Assembly: GCA_033675265.1 (NCBI GenBank)
Contig: JAUJYZ010000948.1
Coordinates: 834,501-898,500, forward strand
Direction: 5' to 3'
DNA length: 64,000 nucleotides
DNA from: Actinostola sp. cb2023
Lineage: Eukaryota > Cnidaria > Anthozoa > Actiniaria > Actinostolidae
The translations under genes were made by a program, and so were the position numbers. Positions within the stretch are counted from its first letter, which is position 1; each line of letters starts with the position of its first letter. The notes beneath the pieces are model-generated. The model was not told the DNA's origin, did no database searches, and was given only the letters and a program-made list of their open reading frames with translations. Shown one piece after another: positions 13,301 to 23,553 of this stretch.

Positions 13301-14612
13301 TGAGATTCATTGACTAATTTAAAATAATTGAGAATATGCTGTAGCGTCACAGTACAAATCATAATAGAAACATTACCTGGTACAAATGTAATTGTACTAA
13401 TATAGATAGACAATATAGATAGACGTTTGTTTGGGCTTGAGTAGCTTTGGTGGTGTCATTGAGGAAGGTGGCAAGGGATTTTGACCAGCTACTACGACCA
13501 CGAACCTGGCTACATTTCACAAAATTGTGAATTAAAAAGCAAAATATATGTAATTATAAAAGCTCTTGGCTGCTTAATCCATCTTTCCACCTATAACTTC
13601 AAAACATTTTGGCACCCCTTTAAGACTGTAACAAAATATGGAGGTAGGTTTAAAAGCTGTTGAACTCTAAACTGATAAGGATTAAATCTGTTTTTTTCAC
13701 AAAGTTATGACATCTTTTAGAATGTTCCCAACATCCGAACAAGCATCACCAGTGAGTACACCGCAGTTAGCAAACACTGGCTCACTTCCAGACTTAACAA
13801 ATCTTCACATTCCATCACCTCTCCAAACACCGATTGATACTGAGGATAGTCAGATGAGTCATGCAGCATCGCCTCCTCACTACCCAACATCACCAAGACC
13901 GACACACATGAGAAGGCACACACATTCACCAGTATTGGATAAGCATCCTTTTCCTCCTCCAATGCCTTATATTGATCCAAATCTTTCACCTCTGGAGCTA
14001 CGGTTACAGCAATTCCAGCCTTACCAACAATCGCCTTCAAATAGCTCCGATGTTCCCAATCACTTTGGATCACATAGTACGACAGTCGCATCTCCAACAA
14101 TGTCACCTACGGCACCCACGTCCATGTCTCCTCTCTTTAAAAACTTCCCAACACAAATGACGAATGATTCGATGAAGCAGCAACATGCGATAAACAACTC
14201 ACTGCAACAACAAATGCAACAGGATTCAATGGGGATGAGTTTTGCCTACGGTGGGGGGAGCCTGCCTCAGCGGTTGCATTTTCAGTCAGTGGCGTCCCAG
14301 CAACCAGGAATGCACTCTCCTAATAGCTTTGGTCAATTTTACACTCAAGCAGGAAGTCGGGTGCCTGATTTGATTGTGACGAGTGAGGATGAGGAATCAC
14401 AGAGACTAGACTTCGCACGAGAACTCACTTCTGCAATGGTAAATGTTGGAGGTGGGAACCCTGCAGATTTCTATGGCAATGAAGACCCATTAAAGGTTGA
14501 GTTGGGTCAGCTAGACATGGAAAGTTTACAGATGTTGTCTGGACATGGGGATTCAGAAGTGGCTGACCAGGCAACCGAGGATCAATTTCGCTTGGATAGG
14601 ATTTCAGGGTAA
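1213..14612 (+). CDS. CRTC: CREB-regulated transcription coactivator (CRTC/TORC), whole gene of 8 coding exons
   Basis: CRTC proteins bind the bZIP domain of CREB and drive cAMP-responsive transcription. When phosphorylated by SIK/AMPK kinases they are held in the cytoplasm by 14-3-3. Exons 1213-1320, 1416-1508, 1637-1754, 2180-2231, 10934-10992, 11565-11599, 12553-12602 and 13721-14612 join in one frame with GT-AG borders, giving 468 aa (human CRTC1 is 634 aa). The N-terminus ([13 protein letters not shown], then [13 protein letters not shown]) is the CREB-binding domain. SLPNVN follows. [11 protein letters not shown] holds Ser127, equivalent to the SIK/AMPK site (CRTC2 Ser171). [10 protein letters not shown] and [15 protein letters not shown] are family blocks. 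The C-terminal transactivation domain ends in [10 protein letters not shown], close to human ATEDTFRMDRL. Intron 4 is 8.7 kb and full of foldback elements. Confidence 0.95.
1416..1508 (+). CDS. CRTC: CRTC exon 2 (residues 37-67)
   Basis: The acceptor is ATCGATAG and the donor GTGAGT; phase 0 on both sides. It carries [12 protein letters not shown], matching the conserved GGSLPNVNQI block of CRTC proteins. Confidence 0.9.
1637..1754 (+). CDS. CRTC: CRTC exon 3 (residues 68-106)
   Basis: The acceptor is GTGACAG and the donor GTATCC; it ends in phase 1. It encodes a basic stretch ([14 protein letters not shown]) at the place of vertebrate HGLVDRVYRERGR. Confidence 0.85.
2180..2231 (+). CDS. CRTC: CRTC exon 4 (residues 107-124)
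   Basis: A 52-bp exon between ACCATACAG and GTATGA. It encodes APPYLTPPQ...NWRR, matching vertebrate PYGTMYLSPP..SWRR. The last arginine is split across the 8.7-kb intron. Confidence 0.88.
3381..3499. repeat. Inverted repeat, about 33-bp arms
   Basis: 3381-3413 (TTATTAGTCAGTTAAGCATC..) is the near-perfect reverse complement of 3467-3499, around a 53-bp spacer. This is MITE-like architecture; the family is not known. Confidence 0.7.
4882..5070. mobile_element. MITE-like foldback, about 79-bp arms
   Basis: The left arm at 4882-4960 (starting GACCTCTTTAGCTTGTATGC) pairs with 4991-5070. The loop is about 30 bp. Confidence 0.7.
5292..5478. mobile_element. MITE-like foldback, about 70-bp arms
   Basis: The termini are ATAGACC and GGTCTAT. 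The arms include AATCCCACAATGCATGATTT and TTGACGTC, with a single-base indel between them. The loop is about 45 bp. Confidence 0.72.
6899..7095. mobile_element. MITE-like foldback, about 79-bp arms
   Basis: The arm ATACAAGCATCAAGAGTTCC at 6899 pairs with 7076-7095. The inner ends are GTGAGCACCA and TGGTGCTCAC. The arms differ by a few substitutions. Confidence 0.72.
7198..7380. mobile_element. MITE-like foldback, about 83-bp arms, nearly no loop
   Basis: GTTTTTGACATCGCGGA at 7198 pairs with the segment ending at 7380. The inner part GGCAATCTACGA pairs with TCGTAGATTGCC. The whole forms one long imperfect hairpin. Confidence 0.7.
7548..7798. mobile_element. MITE-like foldback ending TACACCTATT
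   Basis: The arms are 7548-7616 and 7729-7798 and include AAAGCAACAAGCGTCAAGCC. The end sequence TACACCTATTTCAAATAA resembles the ends of the element at 23065-23553, which suggests related transposition machinery. Confidence 0.72.
8308..8703. mobile_element. MITE-like foldback ending ATAGGCCATATG
   Basis: The outer arms begin ATAGGCCATATG and end CATATGGCCTAT. The inner parts CAGAAATGAATAGAGCAGCT and its complement extend pairing to about 100 bp. The arms are diverged, so this is an old copy. Confidence 0.7.
8809..8979. mobile_element. MITE-like foldback, about 48-bp arms
   Basis: ATAAATATCTTATTAACC.. at 8809 pairs with the segment ending 8979. The inner ends are CCGTATGGGAAGTTAT and ATAACTTCCCATACGG. 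Confidence 0.65.
9444..9751. mobile_element. MITE-like foldback, about 62-bp arms
   Basis: ACAGTTGAACCAAGAAAAC at 9444 pairs with the segment ending GGTTTGACTGT at 9751. The inner ends TTGTGACCAATCACAT and ATGTGATTGGTCACAA place a CCAAT box in each arm. Confidence 0.7.
10058..10209. mobile_element. MITE-like foldback, about 50-bp arms
   Basis: GTACAATGTAGGAAA at 10056 pairs with TTTCCTACAATGTAC ending at 10209. The arms include TAGATAGCAATGACCTAAAC. The centre is a direct pair of AACAATAGGAACTATTGT. Confidence 0.7.
10219..10309. mobile_element. Foldback copy of the GTGATCAAAATC family
   Basis: AAGTGCCTTGTGATTAAAATC pairs with GATTTTGATCAGAGATCACTT. A second copy with the same layout and shared sequence (AAATTCTCCT..TTCAAAGA..AGGAGAAT.TAGATTTTGATCA) lies at 19415-19528. 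Two copies in one window show this is a dispersed family. Confidence 0.75.
10374..10545. mobile_element. Element flanked by GTGTTTGCATAGCCTGATGC repeats
   Basis: The same terminal motif occurs in direct orientation at about 10374 and 10522. It is itself partly palindromic (TTTGCAT..ATGCAAA). Between the copies, GAGTTTGGGAGAAGT pairs with ACTTCTCCCAAAC. Confidence 0.55.
10934..10992 (+). CDS. CRTC: CRTC exon 5 (residues 124-143), SIK/14-3-3 site
   Basis: The acceptor is TGCTTGCAG and the donor GTAGAT. It encodes [14 protein letters not shown], equivalent to TNSDSALHQS in human CRTC1. With the preceding Arg-Arg this is the conserved phospho-serine and 14-3-3 motif. Confidence 0.92.
11565..11599 (+). 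CDS. CRTC: CRTC exon 6 (residues 144-155), microexon
   Basis: A 35-bp exon between TTTCTTTCAG and GTGAGT, encoding [12 protein letters not shown]. Its phases match both neighbours (phase 1 in, phase 0 out). The sequence itself is not conserved enough to recognise. Confidence 0.75.
11762..12011. mobile_element. MITE-like foldback in CRTC intron 6, about 95-bp arms
   Basis: The ends are GGAACCCAGGGGTA and TACCCCTGGGTTCC. The inner arms include TGGGAACGAAG and AACTTGTTCC with their complements. ORFs on both strands here are by-products of the hairpin. Confidence 0.75.
12217..12486. mobile_element. MITE-like foldback in CRTC intron 6, about 120-bp arms
   Basis: GAATATAAAACGATAAAACGA pairs with TCGTTTTATCGTTTTATATTC. 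The inner pairs include GTTGTCACTGACT and AACGTTTCGGTTTAATTACG. Arm identity is high, suggesting a fairly young insertion. Confidence 0.75.
12553..12602 (+). CDS. CRTC: CRTC exon 7 (residues 156-172)
   Basis: The acceptor is TTTATTTAG and the donor GTAAGT. It encodes [11 protein letters not shown], matching human SRPKSCEVPGI almost exactly. Confidence 0.93.
12603..13720. other. CRTC intron 7
   Basis: Ordinary AT-rich intron of 1.1 kb. I see no repeat arms, exon or RNA gene in it. Confidence 0.6.
13721..14612 (+). CDS. CRTC: CRTC exon 8 (residues 172-468), transactivation domain and stop
   Basis: The acceptor is CATCTTTTAG ending at 13720, so an in-frame ATG at 13707 is intronic and should not be taken as a start. 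The exon opens with MFPTSEQ, continues with [15 protein letters not shown], then Pro/Ser/Gln-rich sequence, and closes with the acidic C-terminal activation domain ([17 protein letters not shown], then [13 protein letters not shown]). TAA is at 14610-14612. Confidence 0.95.
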
Positions 14613-17600
14613 GATTATTATTAATGATTATTACTATCATCATTATCATCATCATCATATTATTATCATCCTCATCACCACCATTACCATAATATTGTCA
14701 TCATGACCACCACCATGACCAACAACAACAACATTACCATGTCCATGATCGTCACCACCACCCATAATTATCATCATGACCACCACCATGACCAAAAACA
14801 ACAACAATATCATGACCATGATTGTCACTACCATTACCATCACCACCACCATAATTATCATCATGACCACCACCATGACCAACAACAATATCATAACCAT
14901 GATTGTCACTACTATCACCATCACCACCACCACCACCAGCACCATAATTATCATCATACCACTACCATTACCAACAACAATATCATGACCATGATTGTCA
15001 CTACTATCACCACCACCACCACCAGCACCATAATTATCATCATACCACTACCATTACCAAACAACAATATCATAACCATGATTGTCACTACTATCACCAC
15101 CCACCACCACCACCACCACCACCAGCACCATAATATCATAACCATGATCATACCACTACCATTACCAACAACAATATCATGACCATGATCGTCAATACTA
15201 CCACCACCACCACCATAATTATCATCATACCACTACCATTACCAATAACAATATCATGACCATGATCGTCACTACTATCACCATCACCACCACCATAATT
15301 ATCATATCATACCACTACCATTACAACAACAACAATATCATGACCATGATCGTCACTACCACCCACCACCACCATAATTATCATCATACCACTACCATTA
15401 CCAACAACAACAACAATATCATGACCATGATTGTCACTACCATCACCATCACCACCACCACCACCACCATAATTATCATCATACCACTACCATGACCACC
15501 ACCAACAACAACAATATCATGACCATGATCGTCACTACCATCACCATCACCACCCCATAATTATCATCATACCACTACCATTACCAACAACAACAACAAT
15601 ATCATGACCATGATCGTCACTACCATCACCATCACCACCACCATAATTATCATCATACCACTACCATTACCAACAACAATATCATGACCATGATTGTCAC
15701 TCATCATAATTACATCACCACACCACCACCACCACCAGCACCATAATTAATTATCATCATACCACTACCATTACCAACAACAACAACAATATCATGACCA
15801 TGATCGTCACTACCATCACCATCACCACCACCATAATTATCATCATACCACTACCATTACCAACAACAACAACAATATCATGACCATGATTGTCACTACA
15901 TGACACCATCACCACCACCACCACCACCACCATAATTATTATCATACCACTACCATTACCAACAAACAATATCATGACCATGATTGTCACTACCATCACC
16001 ATCACCACCACCATAATTATCATCATACCACCACCTACCAACAACAACAACAATATCATGACCATGATTGTCACTACCATCACCATCACCACCACCATAA
16101 TTATCATCATATCATACCACTACCAACAACAACAACAATATCATGACCATGATTGTCACTACCATCACCATCACCACCACCATAATTATCATCATCACCA
16201 CCACCACTACCATTACAACAACAACAACAATATCATGACCATGATTGTCACTACCATCACCATCACCACCACCATAATTATCATCATACCACTACCATTA
16301 CCAACAACAACAACAATATCATGACCATGATCGTCACTACCATCACCATCACCACCACCATAATTATCATCATACCACTACCATTACCAACAACAACAAC
16401 AACATCATGACCATGACCATGACCATCACATCACCCACCATAATTATCATCATGACCACCACCATTACCAACAACAACAACAATATCATGACCATGATCG
16501 TCACTACCATCACCATCACCACCACCATAATTATCATCATACCACTACCATTACCAACAACAACAACAACAACATGATTGTCATCATGACCATGATTCTC
16601 ACTACTATCACCATCGCCACCATCATAATTATCATCATACCACTACCATTACCAACAACAACAACAATATCATGACCATGATTCTCACTACTATCACCAT
16701 CGCCACCATCATAATTATCATCACCACCAGCACCAATTACCATTACCAACATTACAACAACAATATCATGACCATGATCGTCAATTATCATCATACACTA
16801 CCATTACCAACAACAATATCATGACCATGATTGTCACTACCACCACCACCACCATAATTATCATCATACCATACCATTACCAACAACAATATCATGACCA
16901 TCGTCACTACCATCACCATCACCACCACCACCACCACCACCAAACATACCACTACCAACCAACAACAATATCATGACCATGATCGTCACTACCATCACCA
17001 TCACCACCACCATAATTATCATCATACCACTACCATTACCAACAACAATATCATGACCATGATGTGTCACTACCATCACCATCACCACCACCATAATTAT
17101 CATCATACCACTACCATTACCAACAACAATATCATGACCATGATTGTCACTACCATCACCATCACCACCACCATAATTATCATCATACCACTACCATTAC
17201 CAACAACAATATCATGACCATGATTGTCACTACCATCACCATCACCACCACCATAATTATCATCATACCACTACCATTACCAACAACAATATCATGACCA
17301 TGATTGTCACTACCATCACCATCACCACCACCATAATTATCATCATACCACTACCATTACCAACAACAACAACAACAACAACCATCACCACCACCATGAC
17401 CATGACCATGACCATACCACCACCACCATAATTATCATCATGACCACCACCATTACCAACAACAACAACAATATGATGACCATGATCGTCACTACCATCA
17501 CCATCACCACCACCATAATTATCATCATACCACTACCATTACCAACAACAACAACAAAACAACATGATTGTCACTACCATCACCATCACCACCACCATAA

Positions 17601-18040
17601 TTATCATCATGACCACCACATCAACACAATATGATGACCATGATATCTACCATCACCATCACCACCACCATAATTATCATCATACCACTACCATTACCAA
17701 CAACAACAACAATATCATGACCATGATATCGTCACTACCATCACCATCGCCACCATCATAATTATCATCATACCACTACCATTACCAACAACAACAACAA
17801 TATCATGACCATGATCGTCACTACTATCACCATCACCATCCACCATACATGATGAATCATCATACCACTTAAAATACCATCATACCAACAACAACAACAA
17901 TATCATGACCATGATCGTCACTACCATCACCATCACCACCATCATAATTATCATCATACATGTACCACCACCATGACCAACAACAACAACACTGCCATGA
18001 CCATGATTGTCACTACCATTACCACCACCATCACCACCAC
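14613..18040. repeat. CAT/CAC-rich minisatellite, 80-bp period, about 40 units
   Basis: The unit runs CATCATACCACTACCATTAC, CAACAACAATATCATGACCA, TGATTGTCACTACCATCACC, ATCACCACCACCATAATTAT. From 17101 to 17350 the period is exactly 80 bp with almost no change. Elsewhere the units vary in length (extra CAA or CAC triplets, missing blocks). Long ORFs in every frame here are translated repeat. The array starts within about 15 bp of the CRTC stop codon, so the CRTC 3' UTR must run into it or end very early. Confidence 0.93.
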
Positions 18041-19410
18041 TATCAAATAAGCATAAAACTTTCATTAACAAAAGTTTATAAATCTTTAGCAGAATTTCGT
18101 GTTGTATTTTCATCTCAATTGTTGTTTATCTCTCTCTCTCTCTCTCTAGATATGGTTTTCCTTAAAAAAATGCATCACCGTGGATTGTATAACACAAATT
18201 AGCATTTGGTACTCCAAGAGTACGCCTTCACCTCGTCTCAGCTTATAACAGAATCATGCATTTGTACAGAATGTATAGTAATCGAATTGCTAGTGTAAAG
18301 ACAAACAAATACTTGTACCATAGCTGGGATTCCTGTGCCGGGATTCCTGTGCCATCGAGGAAGCGGAAAGTCTGCGTAAGAGATAAACAAGAAAATATCT
18401 CTTGGGAAATTTTGAACAATAAAACGATAACGCGACGAGGAGTCTGGACCCTAAGCTGAAAACATCCCAGGCTCTCCTCTGGTGTTACAAACACAGGTAT
18501 CCCATCACCACATGCTTTTACAAAGAAAATGCTTGTCAAGCAAAGAAATACGTAATATGATGAACAAACTTATAAATCCAATGTGTTAACTTATTTTTTC
18601 AATGCCAGTAAATTCAATAGTGTTAAAATGTAATATCAAATGTAGGTATACTAGCTAGTAACGGTAATCCTCGAGATGGGTTTGTTTTTCCTGTCGTGCA
18701 GTACTTAGTCCAAAACTGACATACATTGCTGTACTCTGTGGTTTAAGGCAATATTTAGTGCTTATATCCTCGGTAAACCAAGAGGAAGGGCTTTGTTTCT
18801 ACTTATTATGTGCCCCCCTGACTACTGGCTGGCTCCATTGTACAGACAAAGATGCACTGAGAAAAAAACCCGGAGTAAATTCTGTGTAAATTTCGTGTCG
18901 ACGTGGCATCTAATTTCGCAAAGGATTGCTGGGTAAAATGTACGGCCGCCATCTTTTTCTGTACAATGGATTCCAGGCGTGGTGGCACCTGCCATCACTC
19001 AGCCTGTCGGGGGAGGGTTGTGTACAAACGACACGCAAACGCGCTGAAATCCATTATTTGGTGTCTGGGATAATCCAGCGGTCTCTAACTGAATATTGTA
19101 AGAAACGCTGTTCAAATAGGCACAAATATATTATAGGAACTTTGTTTGAATAATTCTATTATTATCTATTGGACCGAATGTATATTGTATGTGGACTATT
19201 GATAGATCCCCTTACCCCATTCCTCGAGAGGTACTCTGAATTGCTCGAACCTCCACCCCCCTGACTCTTGATAAAGAAAATACATTCCTTTTGAATCGAT
19301 TTTGAAATGCATAGTATAGAACATACATACATTAGCACATCCGTGCTTCGCTGAAATCCGACTTTAGATCAAGTTTATGTAAGTATGTGTGTACATGCAG
19401 CTATTTGAAG
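18041..19410. other. Intergenic sequence, no gene seen
   Basis: A CT-dinucleotide run lies near 18128-18150 and an AATAAA at 18418-18423. The latter could serve as a distant CRTC polyadenylation signal, but nothing ties it to the gene. Confidence 0.4.
18806..18985. mobile_element. Dispersed repeat, 'GCAAAGGATT..GCCGCCATCTT' family (copy 1)
   Basis: It contains CGCAAAGGATTGCTGGGTAA and GCCGCCATCTTTTTCTGTA, shared with copies ending near 49462 and 54890. A partial inverted start (TGTACAGACAAAGATG) suggests terminal inverted repeats. Confidence 0.5.
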
Positions 19411-19414
19411 GGGT

Positions 19415-19528
19415 CCCTTCAAGAACGGAGTAAGTAACTTGTGATCAAAACCCAAATTCTCCTTTGAAATTCAAAGAATCTTGAGGAGAATTTAGATTTT
19501 GATCACAAGTCACGCTGTTCTTGCAGGG
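19415..19528. mobile_element. Foldback copy of the GTGATCAAAATC family (second copy)
   Basis: The outer arms GGGTCCCTTCAAGAACG and CTGTTCTTGCAGGGAGCCC enclose AACTTGTGATCAAAA and TTTTGATCACAAGTC. It is related to 10219-10309 and retains longer ends. Confidence 0.72.
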
Positions 19529-19764
19529 AGCCCTTCATTTATGAGTCGTCAGTTCAATGCACTCAAATCTAAGGCAAGGCAGAATTGCATCATGGGAAAC
19601 ATACTTGAAAGAAATTGTGAAGTTTTGGTCTCGTAAGGCTTTAGTCATTTCACTGACAATTAACGCGTTTGAAACAGCTCTATATTTGATTGCCGACGCC
19701 TTTCCGTACTTTTGCGCATCTTTACACCACTACATTTTCCATTCTATTTTCCCTCTCAGCCGCT

Positions 19765-19819
19765 TAGTGTCGTCACGCAACGCTCACCGCACAAAGGGAG
19801 AGCGTTGCGTGACGGCACT
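19765..19819. repeat. Palindrome with core GTCACGCAACGCTC
   Basis: TAGTGTCGTCACGCAACGCTC pairs with GAGCGTTGCGTGACGGCACTA over a 13-bp loop. A related hairpin with the same core lies at 43383-43416. Confidence 0.65.
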
Positions 19820-20276
19820 AAAAACGTAGTGGGTTGAGGCGCGGTATTGCGGACAATTATGCCAGTCAATATTTGTTAGAAAACGTCGAACGAAGTTGTG
19901 TCAATTTACTTAATTTGCATAATTATTCTGCAATACCGCATCTTTCCACTGTCTTTTTTTAACCCAGAAAACGACAAATGAAAAGTCATAGAAAAACTAG
20001 CAAAGGCATTGAATATCAAACACTAAAAACGACCGCCGTCGTGCTAATCATGAGCCGTTCTCATTTCAAACAATAAGATAATGAGGCGGCTTCTTTTGAA
20101 GTAATTAAGAACGGCTCTTGGAAAGTACGGCGTTGAACTAGGGTGAAACGAAGTATTTCGCGAAGTACTGATGTTTTTGAAGAGAGAGAAGAGAAGGCTA
20201 ATGGGAACCAGCCTAACTCTACGACATTTGTGCTGGTGTCTCAGTTTCTAGGCTGGAGTCGAACTACCTTGCTAAA

Positions 20277-20328
20277 ATAGTCTTCTTTTAACCTTATCCA
20301 CGAGGAGAGAGAAGGTTAAAAGAAGACT
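20277..20328. repeat. Short hairpin, 20-bp arms
   Basis: AGTCTTCTTTTAACCTT pairs with AAGGTTAAAAGAAGACT. Confidence 0.6.
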
Positions 20329-20365
20329 CTGTTAGCAGGGGTATACTGGGGGTACAGTAGAACCA

Positions 20366-20436
20366 ACCTCGTCCCCAGGGCCCTCTCCTCGCTATTTTCG
20401 CCATGTAGCGAGAAGAGAGGGCCCTGGGGACGAGGT
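20366..20436. repeat. Strong GC-rich hairpin
   Basis: ACCTCGTCCCCAGGGCCCTC pairs perfectly with GAGGGCCCTGGGGACGAGGT, with further inner pairing (CTCGCT/AGCGAG). The stem is about 30 bp with a short loop. The fragment CTCGTTCCCAG near 20517 and 20553 looks related. Confidence 0.7.
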
Positions 20437-20948
20437 AGCTCTACAAGAGTGTTATCTCTAGTAATGGATCATAAAAATACTTTCTAAGATCCATGGAGTA
20501 TGCAAAGATTTATATCTCGTTCCCAGGCTGTAGACCGAGAGAACCTCGTTCCCAGTGCCTCTCATCTCGTTACGACAGTATTGGCCTGGGAACGACGGTG
20601 AGACCAACACCTTTCAATACATTTGTTTATAAGACTAAATGTTGCACATCAAGAACTTTCCCGACGGTTTTCTAGCACTTGTGTAAATGTGTAATTATTA
20701 CTGGGTGAACTGGTTTGAAGATCAAGTTGGAATTTGTAATGCAAGTTTTAGCGATACTCAATTATATGTTACTATAAACACAATTATAACTGGTTGTGAA
20801 TGCAAAGTCCAGCAATGTGGACTTTATATATGTTCAAGGGGAACACTATATTCCTGGAGCCACGTGACCGAAAATCCCTTGAGAAATAAATAACAAAGAT
20901 GCAGCCGCCATGTTGGAGGGGCGGATATAGAGAGGGCTGCAAAGCACA

Positions 20949-21170
20949 GGGGCGGATCTAGGGGACTGGGGTATTGGTGCTTGAGTTTGTGTACGTCCTG
21001 ATCATAAATGGAGCAGATATCTAAAAGATGGTGCACCCCCTCCTAAAAGTTTGTGCACGTCCTGCTCAAAAATGGTGCACCCCCTCCTAAAAGATGGTGC
21101 ACCCCCTCCTAAAAGATGGTGCACCCCCTCCTAAAAAAATCCTGGATCATATCCGCCCCTGTAAAGAGGA
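20949..21170. mobile_element. MITE with CAGGGGCGGATC termini (copy 1)
   Basis: It starts CAGGGGCGGATCTAGGG and ends ATATCCGCCCCTG. The interior has three to four direct copies of AAAGATGGTGCACCCCCTCCT. A second copy at 50283-50461 shares both ends and the GATCAGGACGTACACAAACTC-type interior. Confidence 0.7.
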
Positions 21171-21701
21171 ATGCTTTGTATTATGACGTAACATGTACTC
21201 AGTTGATGTAATGTCAAGATTAGATCGACACAATAGACACTGAAGATTCACGAAGACATTACATGAACTGGGCTATTGCTTGATATCAATAGACGTCATA
21301 TCCGGTCTCGAGAGGAATTCTCATCAGTTATAAAATTGCGGCACTAGCACATGGGCGGCAGTTTTGCCCCTCAGTCGAAGGTAAATAGTGAGACTTTTTA
21401 ACAGTTGATCGCGATACCAATCAATATAGTTTCTCCCGTATTTTCAAGGACTAATCCATTCGTTCATTTGTTTGCACCAGCGAATCAAACTGCTTTAAAT
21501 AAATTGACGTCACTTCCGCTCTAGTGGGGAATTTTCATCAGTCGATGTTTTTCCCATTTCAGATCTCTTGGGATTTTAACTGAAAACATTCTTTGTCCAA
21601 GGCATTTCCATATGAATGTATTTGTTCATGTGTTAACAAGAAAGAAAATCATTATTATCGTAGATACTTTAGAACGGAGAGTTCTGAAAGCTTTAACATT
21701 T

Positions 21702-21882
21702 GCAATAGTCCAGTTCCGAGTTCCTTTTATCTCTGTTTCAAAACGAGTCTACGTGCGAAACCTTTTCTTATGCAAATCTGTTTTCCTTTTTCATGTAAAT
21801 AAAACTCATTTCCATATGAAAGGTTTCGCACGTAGACTCGTTTTGAAACAGAGATAAAAGGAACTCGGAACTGGACTATTGC
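21702..21882. mobile_element. MITE-like foldback, about 70-bp arms
   Basis: GCAATAGTCCAGTTCCGAG at 21702 pairs with the segment ending at 21882. The inner arm AAACGAGTCTACGTGCGAAA is perfectly matched. The high identity suggests a young copy. Confidence 0.75.
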
Positions 21883-23064
21883 GAAACTAGAGACCTTATT
21901 TAACGTCGGTAACTCGTGACAGTCGAACTTAGACTAAATTCGAGGCCAACGATGCACACTTTACTCCCCCCTCTCCATCAGTGTTCCGTTTTACGGAGGT
22001 ATTTAAAGTGCAACTAACCCCTGTGAGATTGCTTTAAAAATCTATTCAATATATGCTGAATAGTTGGTGGGTTCAGTATTATGTGATTTGAACCTTGCGT
22101 TTATGAGTTATAGAGGTTTGAAATCTCAATATGCAAATTTGATGACGTCTACTAAGACTTCATTTATTATACAAAAACGCCCCTGTGCTGATTATTGACA
22201 TTTGAAAACTTACAGAATATTTTCACAGTCTTCTATAAATGATTTTATAACTTTTTTGCCCATTTCAAAAAATAAGTTCCTCTTGAAAAAGTCTAAACAA
22301 GACGCTCAATGAGCGTATACTCGGGCATTATGACAATGACAATGACAGTTGCGTGACGAAGGAGAATATGTGTCGGTGAGCATAGCTAAGATTTCCCAAT
22401 CCTCAAATGAAGACTAGAAGAGTAAGAGAGACTGTGACCAAAATTGGTTTATAATAGGATGTTACTCAGCACAGAGGCCGACATGATATACGTGTTGCAT
22501 GCTTGCGCGCTCTACCACAGGAAACCCATCAAGAGAACACGCAGATATAATGATATTTTGAAAATATTCAGTGCCCTCAGAGGCAAGGGTTGGGATGCCT
22601 GTAGTACGAGTCGCATAGATAAAGATCTTGAATCAGTACGTGCTTGGTACGTCTTGAGGTTGCATACTGTCGGATGGTTCTGATAACGATCTTCGTTTGT
22701 TCGTTATAATTGAAGGCGCGTTCAAACGTGGAATAAAATAAACTTCCATCATCATATTTCTCAGAAATGTGTTTCATTTTATTGTCCGACACCTTTTTTT
22801 AAAACGGTTTTTCACGGCGCGTGATGGCATGCCGTCATGCAGCAAGCAAAGCGACATTATCTACCAAAACAAAATCTACTGGAAAATCAAATCCGTCGCT
22901 CTCTAGCTTTGGACATATATAATTAAAGAATGTCGAGGCAGACGCAGAAGTATTAAAGTCGATAAAATAAAACTACTCGTAATTCATTCCCGAACTTCGT
23001 ATTGTTTAAACATCCACACGATTCAGACTATGATGTGACAAAGCTAGCTGCTGTCTCTCTGCCT

Positions 23065-23553
23065 ATACACCTATTCCAATAAACGTTGATCACGAACGAT
23101 CTGAAATGGATGATCTGAGACCGAGAGGAATTGTGGGCTGAACTTAAACTTTGCCGCATAATCCGAGTTGACTAATGTATAGCGGAATATGGCATCATCG
23201 GCATTGAGTGAACAGACCTGTGCTTGCATAATCCGTGTTGACTAATGTATAGCGGAATATAGCATCATCGGCATTGAGTGAACAGACCTGTGCTTGCAAA
23301 TTGTGCGCCTTTATATCTGCAAGCCACATTTCTCTCAGTAATAAAAATGTACTTTACATCAAGGTGCTCACTAGAAGTGGCAAAAGTGTTGGGTTTTGAT
23401 GTTGACTTTCTTACGAATTATTATAATATCACGCTTGAAAGCGCCCTCGATCTTCTGCATTAACAAGAACACAATAAACCGCCCACAATTCCTCTCGGTC
23501 TCAGATCATCCGTTTCAGATCGTCCGTGATCAACGTTTATTGGAATAGGTGTA
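23065..23553. mobile_element. Foldback nested inside the 2.7-kb element
   Basis: TACACCTATTCCAATAAACG at 23065 pairs with the segment ending at 23553. The arms are about 73 bp and include GATCTGAGACCGAGAGGAAT. Its ends resemble the element at 7548-7798. Confidence 0.72.
23156..23297. repeat. 70-bp direct tandem duplication
   Basis: GCATAATCCGAGTTGACTAA at 23156 recurs at 23226 with two or three substitutions across the unit. Confidence 0.8.

Noticed and set aside
13707..13720. ATG at 13707 as the start of a 301-aa single-exon gene
   Set aside because: It lies in the intron before the acceptor at 13720. The upstream CRTC exon joins in phase to 13721.
14655..18113. Many ORFs of 60-160 aa on both strands after CRTC
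   Set aside because: All are products of the 80-bp CAT/CAC satellite; they are repetitive and open in several frames at once.
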